Assembly (NCBI GenBank): GCA_051649345.1
Contig: JBOFGX010000131.1
Span: 1-20,556, forward strand
Source of the DNA: Leadbetterella sp051649345
Lineage (GTDB): Bacteria > Bacteroidota > Bacteroidia > Cytophagales > Spirosomataceae
Length of the DNA: 20,556 nt
Direction of reading: 5' to 3'
Shown: positions 6,424 through 13,083 of the stretch, piece after piece
How the letters are laid out: each line of letters opens with the position of its first letter
Position numbering within the stretch: the first letter of the stretch is position 1
The notes under the pieces: generated by a model
Seen by the model: the letters and a program-made list of their open reading frames with translations, nothing else
What the model was told of the DNA's origin: nothing
The model's database searches: none
Made by a program: the position numbers and the translations under genes

Positions 6424-8901
6424 ATGAAAAAAACGATTCATATCATTATAGCCAAAACAGGTTTTTATGCCGAAGAAAATGCATACGAGTTGCTAAAAAA
6501 GTACCTCGACGAAATCTCCACCTATTTCAAAGATTTCCAAAGTGGGGATGAGATTGTGGTTGATATTGAAAGCAGCATTGCCGAAAAATTTATTGAAAAT
6601 GGTAAACTCGACCATCCCATAACCCTTGAAGATGTGAACTTGATCATCAAAACCATGGGTACGATTGAAGATTTCGAAAAATCTAAAACCGATTCTACAA
6701 ATGAGGAATTTACCCAGAGCAAAACGAACAATTCAGAATCAGGCAGCAACTACGAAAGTAAACAAAGAACCTTCCGAGATGGCAATCAAAAAGTAATTGG
6801 AGGAGTATTGGCCGGGATATCCCATGTTTTGAAGATTGATATGGTATGGCTACGAATTGGCTACACGCTATTGACAATCTTCGCATTTATCTTTTTAGGG
6901 CCTTTTGGGTTTGTTTTAATCGCCATCTATGCTACACTTTGGGTAATTGCTCCCAAACGAATGGATCTCGCAGAAACCAAAGTAGAAAAAAAACTATATC
7001 GAAATCCAGAAAACAAAATTTTTGGAGGCGTATGCTCGGGATTATCGAATTATCTAAACATTGACCTCACAGCTATTCGATTCATTTTTATTGTCTTGTT
7101 GTTTTTTGGAGGAATTGGGATTCTCATATACTTCATTTTTCTTGTGCTTGTACCCAAAGTGGATACCATACCACAAAAAATGGAAATGAGCGGACAAGCC
7201 TTGACTTTGAAAAACATAGAAAAAAATGCCACAGACATTGACATTCCCAGCAGCTCAAGAACCTCAACTTTGGCGAACATTATCATGTTTCCCTTCAAAA
7301 TTGCAGGAGTAATAATCGAAGCCCTCTTAAAAATTCTAGGCCCTATTTCTAAACTCTTTAAAGTTATACTTGGTATACCCTTATTCGCAACAGGTATCCT
7401 TTGGAGTTTCTCACTTGTAGTTTTCCTTCTTGTATTTTTAGGCGTTGAGAATGAATCGTTCTGGATATCTGGGGATGAATTTCTCTATCTATTCAAAAAT
7501 GACCTAAATGAATCCACCGCTATAATGGCATTTATTGCTCTCGTTTTCCCAGGAATAGTCTTAGCCATATACGCATGGAGGCTAATCACAGGCCATAAAA
7601 TAGGCTATAAAAACTTTTGGTATACCATGATCGCTGTTTGGGGATTATCTATACTCGGTATTGTCTCTGAGGTTGGCGAATTTGCAAAAAATTTTACAAC
7701 AGAAAAAGAAATTGTCAAAACGTCTACTATTCAAATTAGTTCGGACACGCTCCTAATTGACTTATTAGATGAATCTTTCCGCAAGCCGTTTCCAGAAGAT
7801 AAAGTATCAGTACGTTTTGAAACATCACCTTCGGACTCTATCTACATTGTTCAAAAACTGATCTCTTCTGGTGAAAATATGAATGAAGCACTACTGAATG
7901 CTCAAAACATACAGCATAACTTCCAAGTAGTCGACAATACTCTGAAGTTGGAGCCCAATCTAGGTATTAAAGATAGACAGGTTTTTAGAAATCAAAAAGT
8001 AGATATAACGATCCAGATACCTGCTAAAAAATGGTTTAAAGTTAGTTCTGACATAACTGATGATATACTATCCTATTCCACAAGAAAATCTCTTTCAAGT
8101 AGTTTTGGGCTTGATTATTCTCAAATACCCTATCAAGTCTATCAGATAAATTCTAGTAATGAGATTGTATGTAAAGACATAAAAAAACTTAGCTCTAGTG
8201 ATCAAATAGCCTTTGAAAATAGGAGTTATGATTTTTCAATTCTGGAAGAATCAGACTTTAGCACAGAAGGTCTGGAGTCACAATCCATTGAAATCACCAA
8301 GCTTGAATCCATCCGTATTCAAGGACAGCAAAGATGCATAATTACGTATTCAGAAAAACCAGGTGTGCGGATTTACAGCTCAAAATCACACTTAGAAAAC
8401 CTTAAAATCGAGAATGAGAATGGAAACTTTAGTGTCAATCATATCGATAAATTTAGAAAACATACTACTCGCGTAATCATTAAAATTAGCGGCCCAAACA
8501 TCCGATCCATTTCATTATCAGGTGAGTCTCTGGGGAAAATCATTGGTACAAATACATGGGAAAAATTCAATGCAGACATATCTGGAAACAGCAAATTTAT
8601 GATAGGTATTGACAGTAAGCGTATGGAGATCTCGGCGTCGGGCTCAAGTCTTGCTCATCTACAGGGTAATGTACTAGATTTAAAAAGTTCCATAACAGGA
8701 GCATCTAAACTTAATCTCAGCTCTTCTATTTTTGAAAATGTGTCATTGGATGTAAGTGGAAGTTCAGAAGTCATAGGCAAAGAGTCTAAAATTCAGAATC
8801 TCGAAGTAGACGCTTCGGGAGCAAGTGAAGTATCTCTCCAAAAGCCTTTGAATAAAGCCCAAGTCAACAAAAGTGGTGCTTCAGTGGTTGATTTTCTGTA
8901 A
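6424..8901 (+). CDS. PspC-domain membrane protein with C-terminal head-GIN (DUF2807) domain
   Basis: The 825-residue protein combines several modules. Residues 1-85 are helical ('ELLKKYLDEISTYF', 'DIESSIAEKF', 'TLEDVNLIIKTMGTIEDF') and resemble the HAAS-type domain that often accompanies PadR regulators (inference). Two PspC domains follow at about 116-179 ('VIGGVLAGISHVLKID') and 190-247 ('IFGGVCSGLSNYLNID'), each with membrane helices. About four more transmembrane helices lie at 285-420. A long extracytoplasmic part ends in a Gly/Ser-rich beta-helix-like region (about 620-825) with repeats such as 'ADISGNSKF', 'SSITGASKLNL', 'LDVSGSSEV' and 'EVDASGASEV', typical of the head-GIN domain. PspC proteins respond to membrane stress in other bacteria; the role of this form is not established. 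It is probably controlled by the adjacent PadR. Confidence 0.92.
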   Translation: MKKTIHIIIAKTGFYAEENAYELLKKYLDEISTYFKDFQSGDEIVVDIESSIAEKFIENGKLDHPITLEDVNLIIKTMGTIEDFEKSKTDSTNEEFTQSKTNNSESGSNYESKQRTFRDGNQKVIGGVLAGISHVLKIDMVWLRIGYTLLTIFAFIFLGPFGFVLIAIYATLWVIAPKRMDLAETKVEKKLYRNPENKIFGGVCSGLSNYLNIDLTAIRFIFIVLLFFGGIGILIYFIFLVLVPKVDTIPQKMEMSGQALTLKNIEKNATDIDIPSSSRTSTLANIIMFPFKIAGVIIEALLKILGPISKLFKVILGIPLFATGILWSFSLVVFLLVFLGVENESFWISGDEFLYLFKNDLNESTAIMAFIALVFPGIVLAIYAWRLITGHKIGYKNFWYTMIAVWGLSILGIVSEVGEFAKNFTTEKEIVKTSTIQISSDTLLIDLLDESFRKPFPEDKVSVRFETSPSDSIYIVQKLISSGENMNEALLNAQNIQHNFQVVDNTLKLEPNLGIKDRQVFRNQKVDITIQIPAKKWFKVSSDITDDILSYSTRKSLSSSFGLDYSQIPYQVYQINSSNEIVCKDIKKLSSSDQIAFENRSYDFSILEESDFSTEGLESQSIEITKLESIRIQGQQRCIITYSEKPGVRIYSSKSHLENLKIENENGNFSVNHIDKFRKHTTRVIIKISGPNIRSISLSGESLGKIIGTNTWEKFNADISGNSKFMIGIDSKRMEISASGSSLAHLQGNVLDLKSSITGASKLNLSSSIFENVSLDVSGSSEVIGKESKIQNLEVDASGASEVSLQKPLNKAQVNKSGASVVDFL

Positions 8902-8918
8902 TGTGAATAAAATATTTT

Positions 8919-8932
8919 CAGGAATATTCCTG
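8919..8932. promoter_or_regulatory. Perfect 14-bp palindrome
   Basis: CAGGAATATTCCTG is a perfect palindrome in the 93-bp gap between the PspC gene and the NTF2-like gene. No T-run follows, so a Rho-independent terminator is unlikely. A protein-binding site for the downstream gene is possible, but nothing identifies the protein. Confidence 0.3.
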
Positions 8933-8994
8933 TATGGTATATTTATTGATTTGTAATTTGCAGGATTATTAAATTACTTATTTGATCACGATTT

Positions 8995-9426
8995 ATGAAA
9001 AAAGCAATCATTCTTTTTCTTTTTATTAGCTTCCATTCTTTTGCACAAACTGACAATATTGAAATCAACGAGTTTATGGAAAACTTTAGACTTCAATTAA
9101 TAGAGCCTAACAAAGCCGTACTAGATAATATTCTTCACCCAAGTTTTGTTTATGGTCATTCCAACGGCACCATTGAATCACGTGCTGAAACTATCGCATA
9201 TTTGACCACGGGATATTATACATTTAAGGACGTGGAATTTAAAAATATAAAATTGTATGGTGAAAAGAATTTCGCAACTGTTCACTACGATTTTAAGGCA
9301 AAATTGTTTGATCAAGCTAAAAATAAAGTAGATTTGAATCTTCATGTTGTGATGGTTCTTGTCAAAGAAAAGAAAGCTTGGCAAATGGTAACACGACAAG
9401 GATATTACATTCAAACTACAAAGTAA
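8995..9426 (+). CDS. Secreted NTF2-like (DUF4440-type) protein
   Basis: The 143-residue protein has a signal peptide (MKKAIILFLFISFHSFAQ) and is therefore exported. The mature part has the size and pattern of the NTF2-like/SnoaL fold: a helix around 'INEFMENFRLQLIEPNKAVLDNILHPSFVYGHSNGTIESRAETIAYL', then antiparallel strands 'FKDVEFKNIKLYGEKNFATVHYDFKAKL', 'LNLHVVMVLVKEKKAWQMVTRQGYY'. Such domains bind small ligands or act as enzymes, and this sequence gives no specific activity. The aldolase GTG lies 8 bp after its stop, so the two are probably co-transcribed, although no functional link is evident. Confidence 0.85.
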   Translation: MKKAIILFLFISFHSFAQTDNIEINEFMENFRLQLIEPNKAVLDNILHPSFVYGHSNGTIESRAETIAYLTTGYYTFKDVEFKNIKLYGEKNFATVHYDFKAKLFDQAKNKVDLNLHVVMVLVKEKKAWQMVTRQGYYIQTTK

Positions 9427-9434
9427 TTTCTTCC

Positions 9435-10058
9435 GTGAGTTCAAAAATTGAGTATATTCTTCAAAACCCATTAGTTCCCGTTTTTTTTCATTCAGATGCT
9501 GAAAAATCAAAAGAGATTGTAAGTAACTGTTATGAAGCGGGTATTCGGATCTTCGAATTTACATTTAGAGGAAAAGAGGCTTTCGAAGTCTTCAAAACAT
9601 TGAGAGCACATATCACAGAAAACTGCCCGGATATGCTTCTGGGGATAGGCACGCTGGTATTTAGAGACGATGCTCAAAAATTTATAGATTTGGGCACCGA
9701 TTTTATAGTACAACCCGGAATTACAGAAGAAGTCGGTAAAGTTTGTACCAACAACAATATTCCTTGGGTACCGGGTGTTATGACGCCTACCGAAATCTAT
9801 CGTGCTTTGGACCTTGGGGCAAGTATGGTAAAAATATTTCCGGCCAACATTCTAGGCTCTGCCTATGTAAAAGCACTTAGGGGACCTATGCCGAACGTAA
9901 ACATCATGGTTACAGGTGGGATTGAACCAACAGTCGCTTGCGTACAAGAGTGGATATCGGCTGGGGCAAATGCATTAGGATTAGGCTCCCAACTTTTTAA
10001 AGACTCTACAATACCCTTAAAGGAAACCGTACAAGGTTTAATGTCTGAGATTAAATAG
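9435..10058 (+). CDS. eda: KDPG / KHG aldolase
   Basis: This class I aldolase cleaves 2-keto-3-deoxy-6-phosphogluconate to pyruvate and glyceraldehyde 3-phosphate (and often 4-hydroxy-2-oxoglutarate) in the cytoplasm. I chose the GTG at 9435: it gives 207 residues, the normal family length, whereas an in-frame ATG at 9378 lies inside the NTF2-like gene and adds 19 residues unlike the family. Visible motifs are 'RIFEFTFRG' (E41, general acid/base region), 'GIGTLVFRDDAQKFIDLGTDFIVQPG', 'WVPGVMTPTEIYRALDLGASMVKIFPA' with Schiff-base K133, and 'NIMVTGGIEP'. No edd or sugar-acid genes are next to it, so its pathway partners lie elsewhere. The stop codon TAG is immediately next to repeat copy 1. 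Confidence 0.93.
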   Translation: MSSKIEYILQNPLVPVFFHSDAEKSKEIVSNCYEAGIRIFEFTFRGKEAFEVFKTLRAHITENCPDMLLGIGTLVFRDDAQKFIDLGTDFIVQPGITEEVGKVCTNNNIPWVPGVMTPTEIYRALDLGASMVKIFPANILGSAYVKALRGPMPNVNIMVTGGIEPTVACVQEWISAGANALGLGSQLFKDSTIPLKETVQGLMSEIK

Positions 10059-10060
10059 GT

Positions 10061-10393
10061 CTCGTCCCTCAAAGAGAATTGATTGAGATATTTTTCTCAA
10101 AATGAAGTGCGGCTAAGGTCAAGCAGTAGCGTGGTGGCCTAATTTTCTTAAGAGAAAGGATTAGTTTGAGGTAAAAAAAATCGGACACTTTACTGCCCAT
10201 GGTATTTTTGTTTGGGTTCGGCCACCCGGATTTTTGGCCAATCAAAAAGTAAATTCCTCCCGAACAGAGCAGCCTAAAATCAAGCAAAATTCCAGTTTTT
10301 TACTTATTCGGATTGTTTTCTGGTATCTTATTTTACTTAAAAGCAAGGTTAATGAATTAATATTAAACAACTTGCAATTTTTTGAGAGTCGAA
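10061..10393 (+). repeat. MITE-like structured repeat, copy 1 (diverged)
   Basis: This 333-bp non-coding element starts with CTCGTCCCTCAAA and ends with TTTTTGAGAGTCGA, an imperfect terminal inverted repeat. AAATAGG occurs at both edges (10053-10059 and 10392-10398), consistent with a target duplication. The interior aligns along its length with copies 2 and 3 but is clearly diverged. Predicted stems are GCAGTA (10123-10128) with TACTGC (10191-10196), TCGG with CCGG (10218-10229, 4-nt loop), TTTTTGG with TCAAAAA (10231-10248, CCAA loop), and ATTCCAG (10289-10295) with CTGGTAT (10320-10326). No transposase is present, so movement would need one supplied elsewhere. It lies directly behind the eda stop codon. 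Confidence 0.75.
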
Positions 10394-10440
10394 ATAGGGC
10401 AATCAAAGTCCGTAAAAAACATTTTGACCTTGATTAAATA

Positions 10441-10770
10441 GTCGATCCTCAAAAAGTATAAGAAGAGAAATTTTTCAGCAAATGAGGTGCGGCTGAGGTC
10501 AAGCGAAAGAGTGTTGGACTGAATTTTTCAAGAATAGGGACAAGTTGAGGAGAAAAATTCGGACAATTTTTCGCTTGTGGGTTTTTGGCTTGGGTCCGTC
10601 CGTACGGCTTTTTGACCAATCAAAAAGTATGTTCCGCCCAATAGGGCAGCCGTCAAAAAAAGAGAAAATACCAGCTTTTGCTGATATTGATTACTTTTTG
10701 GTATTTTTTTTGATAAAAAATTATAATAATAAATTGATATTTAAATATTTATGAGTTTTTGAGGGGCGAC
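10441..10770 (+). repeat. MITE-like structured repeat, copy 2 (complete)
   Basis: This 330-bp element is bounded by GTCGATCCTCAAAAA on the left and TTTTTGAGGGGCGAC on the right, a 15-bp terminal inverted repeat with two mismatches. TAAATA flanks it on both sides (10435-10440 and 10771-10776), the expected mark of insertion. It lies in the same orientation as copy 1, 47 bp beyond it. Inside are a perfect 9-bp stem CAAGCGAAA (10500-10508) with TTTCGCTTG (10569-10577), a hairpin CCGT/ACGG (10596-10607), a hairpin CTTTTTGA/TCAAAAAG with loop CCAA (10608-10627), and ATACCAG (10668-10674) with TTGGTAT (10698-10704). No plausible gene is encoded. Confidence 0.85.
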
Positions 10771-10893
10771 TAAATAGGTAATATATATATTCATAAACTT
10801 AATGTCTTAATTTCATTAATGGCAGTGCTTGAAATGATTTACGTAAATCAAAAAAATTAAGTTTATATTTTTTTATTTACGCTACTACAAGGC

Positions 10894-10901
10894 TAATTTT
10901 G
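10894..10901 (+). promoter_or_regulatory. -7 box of the glycosyltransferase gene
   Basis: TAATTTTG matches TAnnTTTG exactly and ends 29 nt before the GTG start. No clear TTTG is found 20 bp upstream; TTTA (10872-10875 region) is the nearest candidate. Confidence 0.45.
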
Positions 10902-10930
10902 TCTTATTCATTATAATCAAATAACAGTAA

Positions 10931-12184
10931 GTGAATTTCTTCAAGAGTCATAATTCCATTTTTGCGTTATTTTCACTTTTCTTTATAGCTGCTTTTGTTT
11001 TCCTTCCTGACTCCCATCCACCTGGAGGATACGATCGGAGTTGTTGGATAAACTGGTCAAACTATATTCAAATTAATGGTCTTCAAAACATATACAAGTT
11101 AAAAATTGACTATTTACCTTTAGGCACCTACATGCTATGGATTTACGCCAAAATCGTTCCTTATGGCTCTGAATACATCATTAAAAACATAGATTACCTA
11201 AAACTTGTTGCATACGCATTTCATTTAGGCAGTATTTGGCTTTGCCTCAAAATCAGTAGATTTTATTTTCCTAATAAATCGTACCTCTTGATTGTATTCT
11301 TGGTGCTTATAAATGTAGCATATTGGTACAACAGCCTGATGTACGGACAATGGGACGATATTGTATCCTTTTTTATTCTTGCAGCTATTCTTGAAGCACA
11401 TAAAAAAAAAGTAGCCAATCCCATTTTTTGGATTTTTTTAGCCATAAATTTTAAACTTCAAGCCATTTTTGCTTTGCCCCTGATTATACTTATGGTAATT
11501 CAAAATTGGCAAGGTGTGAAGAAAATAAAATTCGTCTTATTCAGTTTTATGTCAATCATTATAGTACAAATTTTAATTGTACTTCCATTTTATTTAGCTG
11601 GAGACTTTGATAGCCTTTGGTTCGCAGTAAAATCCTCCGTAGGTAGATACCCTCTGCTTTCGATGAGTGCGTACAATATGTGGTTTTTGTTTTTTAAAGA
11701 TTCCCTAACAACTCTAGATGCCAAGGGGTTTTGGGGGCATAGTTATCATGCCTATGGTTTATTGTTGTTCCTATGCTTTTCTGGGCTTAGTTTGTTACCC
11801 TCTTCGGTAAATCTCTTCAAGAAAGTCATCTTACGAAAACAAACCATCCCGTATCCAACAGAAAAATACTTCCTTGTTGTTTCTATTTGCTTTATTTGTT
11901 TTTTCTTTTTCAATACACAAATGCACTCTCGATATACTCATCCAGTGCTGTATTTTACGTTGGCTTATCTAATGTTAACCAACAGATGGATACCCTTGAT
12001 TTTAATGTCTCTTGCATATTTCCTCAATATCGAAGGTTTCGGTAAGATTTTTAAGGGTAATGTAGCTGAGTTTGAAGTAATATGGTTTCAGCCTTGGTTT
12101 GTAGCCTGTATATATTTGGCTCTTTTGATAGTTTGTTTTTTTTACTTGTTTAGCCCTCCAAAGGTAAATAAAAGTATTAGTTAA
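10931..12184 (+). CDS. GT-C type membrane glycosyltransferase (putative mannosyltransferase-like)
   Basis: The 417-residue protein is mostly hydrophobic, with about ten membrane helices. A first helix (about residues 9-25) leads to a loop with acidic residues ('PDSHPPGGYDRSCWINW', D27 and D35) and then 'YKLKIDYLPLGTYMLWIYAKI'. This layout is typical of GT-C glycosyltransferases that use polyprenyl-phosphate sugars on the outer face of the membrane, where a loop-1 aspartate is catalytic. Later signatures include 'YGQWDDIVSFFILAAI', 'NFKLQAIFALPLI' and 'FNTQMHSRYTHPVLYF'. The start is a GTG at 10931; no in-frame ATG fits better. Donor and acceptor are unknown. It stands alone, with the repeat pair upstream and trpA downstream from a separate promoter. 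Confidence 0.75.
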   Translation: MNFFKSHNSIFALFSLFFIAAFVFLPDSHPPGGYDRSCWINWSNYIQINGLQNIYKLKIDYLPLGTYMLWIYAKIVPYGSEYIIKNIDYLKLVAYAFHLGSIWLCLKISRFYFPNKSYLLIVFLVLINVAYWYNSLMYGQWDDIVSFFILAAILEAHKKKVANPIFWIFLAINFKLQAIFALPLIILMVIQNWQGVKKIKFVLFSFMSIIIVQILIVLPFYLAGDFDSLWFAVKSSVGRYPLLSMSAYNMWFLFFKDSLTTLDAKGFWGHSYHAYGLLLFLCFSGLSLLPSSVNLFKKVILRKQTIPYPTEKYFLVVSICFICFFFFNTQMHSRYTHPVLYFTLAYLMLTNRWIPLILMSLAYFLNIEGFGKIFKGNVAEFEVIWFQPWFVACIYLALLIVCFFYLFSPPKVNKSIS

Positions 12185-12232
12185 ACACGTTCATCTTATT
12201 CCTATAAGAATAGTATCCCTTATGTTTTACAC

Positions 12233-12264
12233 TTTCAAAACATGAAAGATAATTCGTAATTTTG
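12233..12264 (+). promoter_or_regulatory. Promoter of trpA
   Basis: TAATTTTG (12257-12264) matches the -7 consensus, and TTTC (12233-12236), one mismatch from TTTG, lies 20 bp upstream. The box ends 17 nt before the trpA ATG, so the leader would be very short. I see no attenuator-like hairpin or Trp-rich leader ORF. Confidence 0.55.
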
Positions 12265-12281
12265 CGATTCAAATTTTAGTA

Positions 12282-13058
12282 ATGAACAGAATCACTCGTC
12301 TTTTTTCGGAAAAGAATCAAGATATACTTAATGTGTACTTTACGGCTGGTTATCCCACATTATCAGACACGCGTACAATCTTAAACGCTCTTCAAAAAAG
12401 TGGAGCTGACATTGTAGAAATTGGAATGCCCTACTCTGATCCTGTAGCTGATGGCGAAACTATCCAGATCAGCAATCAGAAGTCCTTAGACAATGGCATG
12501 ACGACGAGACTGCTTTTTGAACAATTAGAAAACATCCGTACACAAGGCATTACGGTTCCTATTTTACTTATGGGATACTTCAACCCTGTCTACCAATATG
12601 GAGTAGAGGATTTTTGCAAAAAATGCCAAGAAATAGGCATAGATGGCTTGATATTGCCCGATTTACCTCTAGAAGAATATAAACTGAATTATAAAAACAT
12701 ATTTGAAAAATACGGTATACTCAATATATTTTTGATCACCCCCCAAACGTCTGATGCCCGTATTCAAGAAATAGATCAAGCCTCCGAAGGCTTTATTTAT
12801 ATGGTTTCTTCAGCAAGCGTTACGGGTAATACTGTAGGAATCAACAGTGAAACAGAGGCGTATTTCAGTAAAGTGAATGCTATGAATCTACGCAATCCTA
12901 GACTTATAGGATTTGGAATAAAAGATAAAAGTACGTTTTCACATGCTGCTAAATTTGCATCTGGTGCAATTATTGGTAGTCAATTCATACGAATCATTTC
13001 AGATTCCAAAAACCTTTCCCTAGATATAGAGAGTTATATAAAAAGTATACGAGACTAA
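12282..13058 (+). CDS. trpA: Tryptophan synthase alpha chain
   Basis: TrpA cleaves indole-3-glycerol phosphate to indole and glyceraldehyde 3-phosphate, and passes indole to TrpB in the alpha2beta2 complex. The 258-residue TIM barrel has the catalytic motif 'DIVEIGMPYSDPVADG' with E46 and D57 (equivalent to E49 and D60 of the E. coli enzyme), 'VPILLMGYFNPVYQYG', 'GIDGLILPDLPLEE', 'FLITPQTSDARI' and 'GFIYMVSSASVTG'. In the better-known enzymes the last motif usually reads S-x-x-G-V-T-G, so this is a mild variant. The length is normal. Unusually, no other trp gene is nearby: trpA has its own promoter and is followed after 25 bp by the YgiQ gene, with which it is probably co-transcribed. Confidence 0.95.
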   Translation: MNRITRLFSEKNQDILNVYFTAGYPTLSDTRTILNALQKSGADIVEIGMPYSDPVADGETIQISNQKSLDNGMTTRLLFEQLENIRTQGITVPILLMGYFNPVYQYGVEDFCKKCQEIGIDGLILPDLPLEEYKLNYKNIFEKYGILNIFLITPQTSDARIQEIDQASEGFIYMVSSASVTGNTVGINSETEAYFSKVNAMNLRNPRLIGFGIKDKSTFSHAAKFASGAIIGSQFIRIISDSKNLSLDIESYIKSIRD

Positions 13059-13083
13059 ATATTACAAATACGCCAATAGAGAT

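Noticed and set aside
9378..9434. Upstream ATG start for the aldolase at 9378
   Set aside because: It lies inside the NTF2-like gene and adds 19 residues unlike the family; the GTG at 9435 gives the normal length and places the Schiff-base lysine at 133.
10061..10770. Short open frames across the repeats on both strands (for example a minus-strand frame reading GGxYFLIGQK in copies 1, 2 and 3)
   Set aside because: The frames do not keep common starts or stops between copies, and the conserved positions are explained better by base-paired arms than by codons.
10061..10770. CRISPR array
   Set aside because: There are only two long diverged copies here with no regular short repeats and spacers, and no cas genes.
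12195..12225. Terminator after the glycosyltransferase gene (TATTC/GAATA hairpin)
   Set aside because: The stem is only 5 bp of A/T-rich pairs and no T-run follows.
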